In this document: positions 17,669 to 26,470 of the stretch, piece by piece
Layout of the letters: each line of letters opens with the position of its first letter
Position numbering within the stretch: the stretch's first letter is position 1
DNA from: Cupriavidus sp. YR651
Lineage (GTDB): Bacteria > Pseudomonadota > Gammaproteobacteria > Burkholderiales > Burkholderiaceae
DNA length: 64,000 nt
Reading direction: 5' to 3'
NCBI RefSeq assembly: GCF_900101625.1
Contig: NZ_FMYZ01000019.1
Location: 1 to 64,000, forward strand
The notes under the pieces: generated by a model
Told to the model about the DNA's origin: nothing
Database searches by the model: none
The model's input: only the letters and a program-made list of their open reading frames with translations
Program-made: the position numbers and the translations under genes

Positions 17669-20283
17669 AGAAGCAACAAACCCATGGCCTTCAGCAACAG
17701 GAATAACGCGGCGCCGGCAAGCAGGTTCTTGAATCCGACATAGCAGATCATGTCCATCCACCCCGCCCGTCTGTACCGATCCCGCCACCATGGGCCATCC
17801 TTGACATAGCGGCGGCCCGACATGCGGATTGGAACCTCACAGACGCTCCAGCCAACCCACGCGCCAATCATGGCCACGGGGCCCACCTGGCCACGAGCAG
17901 CCAGCATCCAGGCGACGCTCACCGCCGTCGCCAAGCCCAGGCTGCCAACGTGCAGCGCCCGATGCGAGCGCCAGCCCTCGACACTCCAGGGCCAGAAGTG
18001 ATCGCGCATCTCCAGCCATAGCCATTTCAGGCCGCGCGAACCCGCCTTGTGTGCAGGCGTGACGGGGTCAGTCGGCATGCGCGGATCGGGACCATCCAGC
18101 TTATCGGGGCCGGCCGGGTGCATCGGAAGAATCGGGATGAAATAGCCGTCGCGGCCGATCGGCGTCATGGCCGGGCCGTCGCGCTCGCGCCGCTTGCGCT
18201 CCCTTGCCAGAGGCGGGCAAGCCGTGACATCGGTGTACAGCACCATGCAGTCGAGGCAATGCAGGCATTCGCGATGGTCAATACGCCCATGCACATCGAT
18301 GGCCTGCGCGCCACAGCCCACCGCGCAGGCCTTGCATCGGTTGCAGTCCGGCTTGCGACGCAGGCCGAACCAGCGGAACGTACTCGGCATGGCCAGTGCG
18401 GCACCAAGCGGGCAAATGTATTTGCAGTAAGGGCGCTCGATGAAAAGGGACAGGCCCAGCAGCGTGCAGACGAACAGACCATACGGCCACGCGCGATGCG
18501 TGATGCCGACCAGGAAGGTAGTCTTGAAGGGTTCCACCTCCGCCAGCTTCTCGGCCAGGCCCATCGAGACCATCGACACCGCGAGTAGTCCGAAGAAGAT
18601 CCCGTATTTGAGCCATTTGAGCCGGTCATGCCAGGCTTGCGGCAAATGCCGTTGCCACCGTTTCAGGCCGACCTTCCGGCCAAGCTTGTGGATCGCTTCG
18701 GACAGGGAGCCGAACGGACAGAGCCAGCCGCAGAACAGACCGCGCCCGAACAGGAACACGGTCAGGATGATGAAGATCCAGAACAGGAAGATGAATGGGT
18801 CCGAGAGAAACAGCGACCACTTCCACTGGAAGAGCAAGGCATGGAACCACGTCAGCACCTGCGTGATGGACGGTTGCGCCATGACGCCGAAGCCAACGAA
18901 GGCGATGCTCGACGCCCACGCGCAGTACTTGAAGACATTTACGGGCCATTTGTTCTTGTGGGTTGCGCGCCGTGTCAGCGCCTCACGGAACGCGTAGACG
19001 ACGGTGACCGCGACCAGCAGCATCACGAAACAGGCAATCGCGACGGCGCGCGACTTCCATACCCGTACCCATGGCGCGCTGGTCTCCTCGATCTCCGGGC
19101 GGCCGCCTTCCAGCAGCGTTGCGGGGAGCCAGTAGTCGGCATCGAAACGAGTGAAGCTGCGCGCGCCGGTGGCGCGATCCACACGATTGCCAAGCAGCGA
19201 GAGTTTCCACGGATAGGCCGGGGAGAACGCCTGCGAACGGATCACGAAGATCGCCGACTCGTCGAACGCCGGCGCACCGTGGGCAACCAGACCATAGAGG
19301 TTCATATAGTCCAGGTCGCGGAACGTGAACGCGTCCGCGCCTTGCTTCACCTGAACGCGGTCATAGAGGCCGCCGCGCACGAAGCCAGATCCCTTGAACG
19401 ATTCCGCACCGGCCGTGCGGATGATGAAGATGGCATGGTCGCCCGCGCGCAAACGGTCATGTAGATTGCGGTAGCCCAGCTCGCCCAGCAGGCTGCTGCC
19501 GACGTCAGGATGATTCAGGTCGCCAAACCATAGTTCGATGAAGGGCTCGGACGACCGCGCCAGCCCGAGCTGTTCGGGCATCACCCGCAGGCGTCGAACC
19601 ACACCTTGGGAGACCAGATCCGCCCAGCTTGCCCTGGGGTTGCCCGGCGCGAAGCGGGCCGGCTCCCGGTGGGTCGGCGCCAGGATGCCGACCTGACGCG
19701 CAACCGCCGCGCCGGCCGTCATCATGACCTGGTTCTGCGCGATCACGGTGACCGTCGCACCGGAGATCGCATCCACGCCCAATATGCCCTCGTCCCGCCG
19801 CGCAGCGCCGATCTCGATCTTGTCCGCCACCGACTTTCCCAGGTACTGCTGATTGAACTTCAGCAGTGCCGATTCGGGAATACCAAGCAACAGGATCGGC
19901 TCGGAATGCTTCAGCACCTTGACCCCGACGAACCGGCCGTTCGTGTCCATGCCGATCAGCGTGACAACCGGCTTGCCCGAATAGGCCGGCGTATCCGTGA
20001 TGTCGGTGGACAACATCACATAGCCCAGCGTCCTTTCCTTGCCGTCCGCCCCCGCGTCGCCATAGGCCTCGACGTAAGGTGGCTGGCCCATGCGTTCCGA
20101 GAAGCGCTTCGCGCCGGGAAATACATCGGCGCACGGCACCCGCGCGCACAAGTCACGTGCCGTGGCGAGATCCGGCGGCAGCGTCGCTTCATAGGCGCCG
20201 GACGCTCGTGCCAGGCTAGCCGCCATCACCAGAATGAGAGCGACCAGGATGGCGACTGCATGGGGTAGGTTGAAAGGGCGCAT
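17665..20283 (-). CDS. nosR: NosR, flavoprotein and iron-sulfur electron donor for N2O respiration
   Basis: 872-residue inner membrane protein needed for nosZ expression and for electron supply to NosZ. Order: signal/TM, periplasmic FMN-binding domain with SGAT motif (Thr177 the likely covalent flavin site), a central set of spans, NapH-like motifs CGWLCPFG and CKYICPLG, then two ferredoxin-like clusters around residues 645-690 (CNRCKACAVGC and CLHCLDC), then a C-terminal membrane part. The start at 20283 has GAGAAC upstream; the region before it is not NosR-like. It follows nosZ by 62 nt and overlaps nosD. Having nosR after nosZ differs from the nosR-first order of Pseudomonas and Paracoccus. 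Confidence 0.93.
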   Translation of the reverse strand: MRPFNLPHAVAILVALILVMAASLARASGAYEATLPPDLATARDLCARVPCADVFPGAKRFSERMGQPPYVEAYGDAGADGKERTLGYVMLSTDITDTPAYSGKPVVTLIGMDTNGRFVGVKVLKHSEPILLLGIPESALLKFNQQYLGKSVADKIEIGAARRDEGILGVDAISGATVTVIAQNQVMMTAGAAVARQVGILAPTHREPARFAPGNPRASWADLVSQGVVRRLRVMPEQLGLARSSEPFIELWFGDLNHPDVGSSLLGELGYRNLHDRLRAGDHAIFIIRTAGAESFKGSGFVRGGLYDRVQVKQGADAFTFRDLDYMNLYGLVAHGAPAFDESAIFVIRSQAFSPAYPWKLSLLGNRVDRATGARSFTRFDADYWLPATLLEGGRPEIEETSAPWVRVWKSRAVAIACFVMLLVAVTVVYAFREALTRRATHKNKWPVNVFKYCAWASSIAFVGFGVMAQPSITQVLTWFHALLFQWKWSLFLSDPFIFLFWIFIILTVFLFGRGLFCGWLCPFGSLSEAIHKLGRKVGLKRWQRHLPQAWHDRLKWLKYGIFFGLLAVSMVSMGLAEKLAEVEPFKTTFLVGITHRAWPYGLFVCTLLGLSLFIERPYCKYICPLGAALAMPSTFRWFGLRRKPDCNRCKACAVGCGAQAIDVHGRIDHRECLHCLDCMVLYTDVTACPPLARERKRRERDGPAMTPIGRDGYFIPILPMHPAGPDKLDGPDPRMPTDPVTPAHKAGSRGLKWLWLEMRDHFWPWSVEGWRSHRALHVGSLGLATAVSVAWMLAARGQVGPVAMIGAWVGWSVCEVPIRMSGRRYVKDGPWWRDRYRRAGWMDMICYVGFKNLLAGAALFLLLKAMGLLLL

Positions 20284-20345
20284 GTTGTTCTCATGCCCCC
20301 GCGCGGCGACACGCCATGCGGGGGTGGGGGGGTGCTGGCTCAGAC

Positions 20346-22274
20346 TCAGGCTTCCACGATCATGCGAATGCGCATCTCCAGGTGCAGCGCGTGGCAGAAG
20401 TGAGTGCAGTAGCACCAGAACACGCCGGGCTTGTCGGCCACGAAGCTGACCGAAGCCGTCTCCTGTGGATTGACGATGAAGTTCACGTTGTACCGGGAGA
20501 TCGCAAAGCCGTGCGTCAGGTCCTCGATCTTGTCCAGGTTGGTGAGGATCAGCGTGACCTCGTCGCCTTTCTTCAGGCGGATCTCGTTGAGGCTGAAGGC
20601 GGGCGCCTGTGAGGTCATCTTGACGGTGACCTTCTTGCCGTTGCGGAACACGCCGGATTCGGCCGGGTCCTTGACCGCCAGCGGGAAGTCATCCAGCGCG
20701 TAGACCTGCTTCGGACGCACCAGCTCGCGCTTGAAGATGATGAAGTCATGCGGCTCGCCACGCACCGGGTGGTCCGCCAGCAGCACCATCTTGTCGCCAG
20801 AAATGTCGATTAGCTGCTCGTTTTCCGGATGCAGCGGGCCTACCGGGAGGAATCGATCCTTGGAGAACTTGCAGCCCACCGCGAGAATCTTGCCGTCGGG
20901 CGCAATCGTCTCCGAGTGGGAGGCGTTCAGATGGCCCGGCTGATAATGCACGTCCAGCCTGTCGACCACATACTTGGCATTCTTGTCGCCGTGGTGGAAC
21001 TTGATCGCGGCGGCAACATTCCACTTCACCACCTGGCTGTCCAGGAACAGCGTGGTGTAGGCATTGCCCCGATCATCGAAGGCGGTATGGAGGGGTCCGA
21101 GGCCCAGCTCGACTTCGGCCACGATGGCGTCGTCGATCTTTTCGAGCTTGCCATCGAACCAATCCAGCACCTTCGAGAGTTCGATCACCGTGGCCGTCGG
21201 CGAGAGCTTGCCGGCACAGATGAAGTACTTCTGGTCGGGCGTGGCATTGACCCCGTGCGGGTTCTTGGGCACCGAGACATAGGCCGTCAGCGCTGACTTC
21301 GGATCCTGGTTGGCGGAATGGGTGCCATCCACCACCGGCACTTTCGAATTGGCGTACGTCTTGAACTTTCCTGCCTTGACTGCGGCCTCGATGCGGGCAA
21401 TGTTGAAGAACAGGCAGGCATCGCGCTCGGCGGCCATCATTTCCGCATAGTGCGTCGCGTTCTCGGTGTTGTACTGGTTGGTGGCCGCCAGCTTGCCGTC
21501 ATAGGAGGTTGCGATCAGGTCGCAGTTCCCATCGACGACCACCTGCCAGCGTACTTCCATCGATTCGGCGTCGACACACGTGAACAGGCTGCGATCCTTG
21601 CTGGCGCCCCCGGAAATGCCATCAGGCAATGGAACACCAAATTCACCGCCACAGAACACGCGGGTCGTGTAGTTGATCTTCTCGTCGACGGGATCGCGCT
21701 TGTCCGGGAAGATTCCGTGGAAGCCCTGCACGTTGGGCAGGTCGGCGATCTTGTCGCAGGTGAAGTAGTCGAGGCGGATGCGCGCGAGGCGGGAATTGAG
21801 CTTGTCGTTGATCCAGGCGTAGCGGCCGTCGTAGTTCCCATCCTTGTACGACGCATGGGTATGGTGGCTATCGCCAACGTTGTACCGCAGGCTGCCGTCG
21901 GGCCGCGTACCCATGATCTTCTTCGATTCGTTGGTGACGCCCCAGCCCACCAGTGCATCCGGCACGAAGCATGGGATACGGAGGATCTCGCGGCCGGAAG
22001 GCAAGCCGAGCACGCGTACGTCCCCCGTATGGCCGCCGCTCCAGAGCCCGTAGTACGTATCGAGTTCACCTGGCTTCAGGTGGGTGACCACGCCATGTGT
22101 CCCCTGACCGGGGTTGGTGATGGCGCCGCCGGCTGGCGTAACGGCAGCCGGCGGCGTGGAGCCCTTGTCCGTGCAGGCCACCACGCCGGCGAGACTGGCC
22201 ATGGCGGCTGTGCCGAGAAACTGGCGGCGACCTACACCACCAGCAGCGTGACCCGATGTTTTGTTGTTGCTCAT
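20346..22274 (-). CDS. nosZ: Nitrous oxide reductase (clade I, Tat-exported)
   Basis: 642-residue periplasmic copper enzyme reducing N2O to N2. A twin-arginine signal (GRRQFLGTAA, about residues 16-25) marks it as clade I. CuZ ligands are visible in DSHHTH and in later His residues (DGTHS, NPHGVN, NASHSE). The C-terminal cupredoxin domain carries the CuA motif FWCYCTHFCHALHLEM near residue 620. The CuA motif has an extra Cys where many homologues have Tyr. Start at 22274 is preceded by a G-rich run; the longer upstream reading frame overlaps apbE and is not real. It is first in the nos operon, 92 nt downstream of a perfect FNR/Dnr-type box. Confidence 0.96.
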   Translation of the reverse strand: MSNNKTSGHAAGGVGRRQFLGTAAMASLAGVVACTDKGSTPPAAVTPAGGAITNPGQGTHGVVTHLKPGELDTYYGLWSGGHTGDVRVLGLPSGREILRIPCFVPDALVGWGVTNESKKIMGTRPDGSLRYNVGDSHHTHASYKDGNYDGRYAWINDKLNSRLARIRLDYFTCDKIADLPNVQGFHGIFPDKRDPVDEKINYTTRVFCGGEFGVPLPDGISGGASKDRSLFTCVDAESMEVRWQVVVDGNCDLIATSYDGKLAATNQYNTENATHYAEMMAAERDACLFFNIARIEAAVKAGKFKTYANSKVPVVDGTHSANQDPKSALTAYVSVPKNPHGVNATPDQKYFICAGKLSPTATVIELSKVLDWFDGKLEKIDDAIVAEVELGLGPLHTAFDDRGNAYTTLFLDSQVVKWNVAAAIKFHHGDKNAKYVVDRLDVHYQPGHLNASHSETIAPDGKILAVGCKFSKDRFLPVGPLHPENEQLIDISGDKMVLLADHPVRGEPHDFIIFKRELVRPKQVYALDDFPLAVKDPAESGVFRNGKKVTVKMTSQAPAFSLNEIRLKKGDEVTLILTNLDKIEDLTHGFAISRYNVNFIVNPQETASVSFVADKPGVFWCYCTHFCHALHLEMRIRMIVEA

Positions 22275-22365
22275 TGAAAAACCCCCGAGAAGATGGTCGG
22301 GATTGGCGACCGGAAGTAAGTGCCTGAGGACAGGCGAATCTTCAAAGGTCGGCGGGTGCGCAGAC

Positions 22366-22379
22366 TTGATAACCATCAA
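22366..22379. promoter_or_regulatory. FNR/Dnr-type binding box between nosZ and apbE
   Basis: TTGAT-AACC-ATCAA is a perfect match to the palindromic consensus TTGAT-N4-ATCAA bound by FNR, Anr, Dnr and NNR regulators. It is centred 98 nt upstream of nosZ and 112 nt upstream of the 25-codon ORF before apbE. It could drive both units in low oxygen or in the presence of NO. AT-containing -10 candidates exist on both sides about 30 nt away. Confidence 0.85.
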
Positions 22380-22484
22380 CCGCCTGTTGAATAGGTATCG
22401 GCGCCGCATGTTTTCATCGGGCCAGGACGTCCGCTGGAAGCGTCTGCTTCTTAGAATGGAGCGGTCCAAAAAATGGAGCGTTGC

Positions 22485-22562
22485 ATGAGCGAGACAAAGC
22501 CGAAGGTATTGGGTCCACGCATGACGCCGGCGCGCGGCGCGCGCACGACGCCATTGCACTGA
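22485..22562 (+). CDS. 25-codon ORF just upstream of apbE/nosX
   Basis: ATG at 22485 with GGAG 6 nt upstream opens a 25-residue frame (begins MSETKPKVLGPRM, ends TTPLH). The stop at 22560-22562 is 9 nt before the apbE ATG. apbE itself has no good ribosome binding site. The frame may be a translated leader that couples to apbE, or a very small protein. No family is recognised. The product is basic, with no signal or membrane segment. Confidence 0.4.
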   Translation: MSETKPKVLGPRMTPARGARTTPLH

Positions 22563-22571
22563 TATATCGCC

Positions 22572-23603
22572 ATGCACCCTTCTCCTCCAGTCACCTTGCG
22601 CCCGGGCCGCCGTCGCCTGCTCGGCGCGCTGCCCATGCTGTGTACGGCCATGTGGATGCGGCCGGCTCTGGCTGACCCGCGCGTGGGCCGGTCGTCGCGC
22701 GTGCTGATGGGAACCCGCGTCGATATCACGGTGGAGGGGCGCCACGCTGACGCCGCGGAACCGGCAATGGCGGCGGCGTGGACCGAGATGCAGCGCCTCG
22801 TCGATATGATGAGCCGCTACCGCACAGATAGCCTGGTGCATGCGCTGCAGCGCGCCGCGGGCAGGCAGGCGGTAGCGGTGCCGCCCGAGATGCTGAGGGT
22901 CCTGCAAATGGCCCGCGACGTCTCGGCGCGCAGTCTCGGCGCGTTCGACATCACCGTGGGGGCGTTCTCCGGCTGGGATTTCGACCCCGCCCACCCCATG
23001 ATCCCCAATGCCGCGGAAATCGCGCGCGAAATCCCACTGGTCAACTACCGTGACCTGCTGATCGACCCAGGACGTGGCACAGCCTTCCTGCAGCGGCGTG
23101 GCATGCGCATCGATCTTGGCGGGATCGCCAAGCTGCCTGTCCTCCAGGCGGGCATGGCGGCATTACTGCGGCATCACGACCTGGCTGGCGCGATGATCAA
23201 TGGCGGCGGCGACGTGCTGGTCAGTGGGCAGTTGCAGGGCCGCGACTGGCGCATCGGTGTGCGCGATCCGCTTGCCCCCGGCCGGTTGATCGGCGCGCTC
23301 GCACTCAGCGATGGCGTCGTGGCTTCATCGGGGGACTACGAGCGCGCTTTCGTCATGGCGGGACGACGCTATCACCATATCCTCGATCCCCGCACCGGGC
23401 AGCCTGCGGCAGGGCCGCATGGCGTGACGCTGGTGGCGCGCGGCGTCGAGGAGATCAACGGCCTTGGCGCCGCGATCATGGTGGCTGGCTCGCGTGCCGG
23501 CCGCCGCTTGCTGGCCCCGCTGCGCGGCGTCGACGCATTGATCGTGGCGGGCGACGGCCAGACGTGGATGTCCGATGGAATGGCCACGCGGCTGCGTGCC
23601 TGA
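22572..23603 (+). CDS. nosX: NosX/ApbE-type FAD:protein FMN transferase
   Basis: 343-residue exported flavin transferase that attaches FMN covalently to a Thr in proteins such as NosR. It has an N-terminal signal with Arg-Arg (PGRRRLLGAL). Flavin-handling motifs are visible: LMGTRVDIT, SRYRTDSLV, FDITVGAFSGWDF, the Mg-binding GGGDVLVSG and HHILDPRTGQP. Its placement divergent from nosZ and the presence of a SGAT site in NosR make NosR the likely acceptor. The ribosome binding site is weak, so coupling to the preceding small frame is possible. Length is normal. Confidence 0.92.
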   Translation: MHPSPPVTLRPGRRRLLGALPMLCTAMWMRPALADPRVGRSSRVLMGTRVDITVEGRHADAAEPAMAAAWTEMQRLVDMMSRYRTDSLVHALQRAAGRQAVAVPPEMLRVLQMARDVSARSLGAFDITVGAFSGWDFDPAHPMIPNAAEIAREIPLVNYRDLLIDPGRGTAFLQRRGMRIDLGGIAKLPVLQAGMAALLRHHDLAGAMINGGGDVLVSGQLQGRDWRIGVRDPLAPGRLIGALALSDGVVASSGDYERAFVMAGRRYHHILDPRTGQPAAGPHGVTLVARGVEEINGLGAAIMVAGSRAGRRLLAPLRGVDALIVAGDGQTWMSDGMATRLRA

Positions 23604-23656
23604 CGATATTTCCCGCCTCGTCAGCACAACGAAAGACGTGTGATGCCGATGATTCA

Positions 23657-23860
23657 TCAGCGCGACGCAATGTCTGGACAACTCGTCTCAACGCTGGGGC
23701 TTGCCTCGGATGGCGCGCCCTGCCGGGACCCGGCACGGGCCTCCCGACGGGCCAGCGCGGTGGCTAGCCGGTACTGGAAGAAGAACAGGGCAACAATGGC
23801 AAACATCGCGATGGCCGCGATGCCGAACCGATAGGCGATCCACATGATGGCAGCTTTCAT
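23657..23860 (-). CDS. Small single-span membrane protein
   Basis: 67-residue frame with one strong hydrophobic span (about residues 3-28, IAYRFGIAAIAMFAIVALFFF) followed by a basic/polar tail. A weak GG-containing site precedes the ATG at 23860. It converges on apbE and stands alone. No family is recognised, and the last third of the reading frame could be incidental. This is a tentative gene call based on the hydrophobic segment and position. Confidence 0.45.
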   Translation of the reverse strand: MKAAIMWIAYRFGIAAIAMFAIVALFFFQYRLATALARREARAGSRQGAPSEASPSVETSCPDIASR

Positions 23861-24013
23861 TGACCTGTTGCCAGCGTAGAAAAATCCCGATTCAAACGGT
23901 GCAAAAAGCGAACGACACTGCGTAAAGATCGCGTCAACATCGGATCAGTCGACATCGCATCCGCACATCCATCGACGCCCTCCCCCACCGCCCACACGTC
24001 AGCGATTTGTCAG

Positions 24014-24027
24014 AGACCGGTCGGTCT
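24014..24027. promoter_or_regulatory. TetR-type operator-like dyad
   Basis: On the minus strand it reads AGACCGACCGGTCT, preceded by T to give TAGACCGACCGGTCT. This is the form typical of many TetR-family operators. No tetR gene is visible within the window, so the cognate regulator is unknown. Confidence 0.5.
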
Positions 24028-24132
24028 AGTCGCCGCGCCAACCTACCCCCGGGTCGTGGGGCGCCGCGCTTCGCGCCCCGGCATCTCAAAACGCTTAACT
24101 CGGATTCGAAAAGTCTGTGCGCTATCGTCTCC

Positions 24133-24142
24133 ATTGATCAAT
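24133..24142. promoter_or_regulatory. Palindrome ATTGATCAAT upstream of katA
   Basis: A perfect 10-bp palindrome lies 160 nt before the catalase ATG, flanked by ATCGT and ACGAT. It may be part of an OxyR-like or other LysR-type site. The spacing does not fit an FNR box. Confidence 0.3.
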
Positions 24143-24302
24143 ACGATATGACTTGTCGCATTCCATCTGCGATAGTCCAGTTCAACTCCTGTCGGCGAGT
24201 CAGTTCCCCGGCGCCTTCCGTGCAGCCTTGCCCGCGCTGCGATTGACCCACAAACGTCCAGGCACGACACACCGGTGTCTGCCACCGCATCAAGGAACCG
24301 CT

Positions 24303-25751
24303 ATGAAGAAATTAACGACCGCTTTCGGCGCGCCTGTCGTCGACAACCAGAATATTCAGACCGCCGGCCCGCGCGGCCCGGCTCTGCTGCAGGATGTCTG
24401 GTTCCTGGAGAAACTGGCTCACTTCGATCGCGAGGTGATTCCCGAGCGCCGCATGCATGCCAAGGGTTCCGGCGCCTACGGCACCTTCACCGTCACCAAC
24501 GACATCAGCAAGTACACCCGCGCCAAGCTGTTCTCCGCCGTGGGCAAGCAGACCGAACTGTTCCTGCGTTTCTCCTCCGTGGCCGGCGAGCGCGGCGCGG
24601 CGGATGCCGAGCGCGACATCCGCGGCTTTGCCATCAAGTTCTATACCGAGGAAGGCAACTGGGACATGGTCGGCAACAATACGCCGGTCTTCTTCCTGCG
24701 TGACCCACTGAAGTTCCCCGACCTGAACCACGCCGTCAAGCGCGACCCGCGCACCGGCCTGCGTAGCGCCGAGAACAACTGGGACTTCTGGACCGGCCTG
24801 CCCGAAGCGCTGCACCAGGTGACCATCGTGATGAGCGATCGCGGCATCCCGCGCACCTGGCGCCATATGCACGGCTTCGGCAGCCACACCTACAGCTTCA
24901 TCAATGCGAATTACGAGCGTTACTGGGTCAAGTTCCACTTCGTCACCCAGCAAGGCATCCAGAACCTGACCGACGCCGAGGCCGCGGAAATCACCGGCCG
25001 CGACCGCGAATTCCATCAGCGCGACCTGTATGAATCGATCGAGCGTGGCGATTTCCCGCGCTGGAAGCTCTGCGTGCAGATCATGCCGGAGGCGGAAGCG
25101 GGCAAGTATCGCTACAACCCGTTTGACCTGACCAAGGTCTGGCCGCACAAGGACTACCCGCTGATCGAAGTGGGCATCATGGAACTGAACCGGAATCCGG
25201 AGAACCATTTTGCCGAGGTGGAGCAGGCCGCTTTCGCGCCGTCGACCATCGTGCCGGGCATCGGCTTCTCGCCCGACAAGATGCTTCAGGGCCGCCTGTT
25301 CTCATACGGCGACACGCAGCGCTATCGCCTGGGCGTCAACCACGCGATGATCCCTGTGAACTCGCCGAAGGCCGCCACGCACGTGAACAGCTACCACCGC
25401 GACGGCACGATGCGCATCGACGGCAACCGGGGCGGCACCACGTCCTACGAGCCCAACACGCGCGGCGAATGGGTGGAGCAGCCCGACTTCCGCGAGCCGC
25501 CGCTGACGCTGGAAGGCACCGCCGACCACTGGAACCACCGCGTCGACGACGACTACTTCTCGCAGGTCGGCGCCCTGTTCCGGCTGATGACGCCGGCTCA
25601 GCAGCAGGTGCTGTTCGAGAACACGGCCCGCTCCATCAACGGCGTGTCGCGTCCTATCCAGAAACGCCACATCGAACACTGCACGGCGGCCGACCCCGCC
25701 TACGGTGCCGGCGTGGCCGCGGCGATCGAAAAGATCGAGAGCCAGAAGTAA
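24303..25751 (+). CDS. katA: Monofunctional haem catalase
   Basis: 482-residue small-subunit (clade 3 type) catalase that converts hydrogen peroxide to water and oxygen. Catalytic His52 lies in RMHAKGSGAYG, the distal Asn region in VGNNTPVFF, and the proximal haem ligand Tyr335 in RLFSYGDTQRYR. The start at 24303 has AAGGAA 6 nt upstream and matches the usual family N-terminus; upstream in-frame codons are not conserved. No signal peptide is seen. An ankyrin gene follows after 136 nt, as in Pseudomonas katB-ankB. Confidence 0.95.
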   Translation: MKKLTTAFGAPVVDNQNIQTAGPRGPALLQDVWFLEKLAHFDREVIPERRMHAKGSGAYGTFTVTNDISKYTRAKLFSAVGKQTELFLRFSSVAGERGAADAERDIRGFAIKFYTEEGNWDMVGNNTPVFFLRDPLKFPDLNHAVKRDPRTGLRSAENNWDFWTGLPEALHQVTIVMSDRGIPRTWRHMHGFGSHTYSFINANYERYWVKFHFVTQQGIQNLTDAEAAEITGRDREFHQRDLYESIERGDFPRWKLCVQIMPEAEAGKYRYNPFDLTKVWPHKDYPLIEVGIMELNRNPENHFAEVEQAAFAPSTIVPGIGFSPDKMLQGRLFSYGDTQRYRLGVNHAMIPVNSPKAATHVNSYHRDGTMRIDGNRGGTTSYEPNTRGEWVEQPDFREPPLTLEGTADHWNHRVDDDYFSQVGALFRLMTPAQQQVLFENTARSINGVSRPIQKRHIEHCTAADPAYGAGVAAAIEKIESQK

Positions 25752-25759
25752 GCAAGGCG

Positions 25760-25795
25760 CGCGCTTGCCCGGGCCGGCGTGGCCGGGCAAGCGCG
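25760..25795 (+). terminator. Strong hairpin after katA
   Basis: Perfect 13-bp arms (CGCGCTTGCCCGG and CCGGGCAAGCGCG) surround a 10-nt loop, 8 nt after the catalase stop. There is no T run, so it may stabilise the mRNA end or attenuate read-through into the ankyrin gene rather than fully terminate. Confidence 0.65.
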
Positions 25796-25887
25796 GCAAC
25801 ATGGCGACGATAGCTTCAGGAGGTGCCATCAAAACGAACCGGCAACGATGCCAGGGTCTTTTCGAGGCGCCCTCATAAAGGAATGAC

Positions 25888-26460
25888 ATGGACAAGGCGA
25901 AGACCGATACACGAGACAAGCCGCAAGACACCGACCGCCCCGACACCCTGACAGCGGAGGACGAAGCGCGGATCGTCGCGGCGCTGGGGCAAGTCTTCGA
26001 ACTCGCGCGCAACGGTGATGGCGCCACGCTGGCGGGGCTGATGGCCAGGGGCATGTCGCCGGACCTGCGCAACGAGAAAGGCGACGGCCTGCTGATGCTG
26101 GCGGCCTACCACGGTCACGCGGAAGCGGTCCGCATCCTGCTGGAACACGGCGCCTCGCCCGATCTCCGCAATGCAGCCGGCCAGACGCCGATTGCGGGCG
26201 CGGCCTACAAGGGCTATGTGGACATCATCGGACTATTGCTGAGCCACGGCGCGGACGTCGAAGGTGCCTCGCCGGACGGCCGGACGGCGCTGATGACCGC
26301 CGCCATGTTCGACCGGACCGAGATCGTCGAACTGCTGATTGCGCACGGTGCAAATCCTGAAGCCCGCGATCAGCGCGGCATGACGGCCGCGGACGCCGCC
26401 GCCGCGATGGGAGCGGGCAAGGCCGCGGCGCATCTGGGCAAACCCCAGACGCGCCACTGA
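25888..26460 (+). CDS. Ankyrin-repeat protein paired with catalase
   Basis: 190-residue soluble protein with about four ankyrin repeats (residues 45-180). Units such as GDGLLMLAAYHGHAEAVRIL, TPIAGAAYKGYVDIIGLLL and RTALMTAAMFDRTEIVELL are followed by HGA turns. AAGGA precedes the ATG. Adjacent ankyrin partners of catalases are known in Pseudomonas (AnkB), where the partner supports full KatB activity. A similar helper role here is inferred from position. No signal peptide, so cytoplasmic like KatA. Confidence 0.88.
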   Translation: MDKAKTDTRDKPQDTDRPDTLTAEDEARIVAALGQVFELARNGDGATLAGLMARGMSPDLRNEKGDGLLMLAAYHGHAEAVRILLEHGASPDLRNAAGQTPIAGAAYKGYVDIIGLLLSHGADVEGASPDGRTALMTAAMFDRTEIVELLIAHGANPEARDQRGMTAADAAAAMGAGKAAAHLGKPQTRH

Positions 26461-26470
26461 GCCAGTCCGC

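Larger units (their letters stand above)
23861..24302. other. Gene-free region upstream of the catalase gene
   Basis: No gene is supported over about 440 nt. It holds a TetR-type dyad at 24014-24027 and a 10-bp palindrome (ATTGATCAAT) at 24133-24142, bracketed by CTATCG at 24122 and CGATAG at 24170. Base composition is more AT-rich than the neighbours, consistent with a regulated promoter. Confidence 0.5.

Noticed and set aside
22275..22994. N-terminal extension of nosZ
   Set aside because: It overlaps apbE and the FNR box on the other strand, and lacks similarity to NosZ; the Tat signal begins at 22274.
24133..24142. ATTGATCAAT as an FNR box
   Set aside because: FNR-type boxes need TTGAT-N4-ATCAA; here the half-sites overlap with no spacer.
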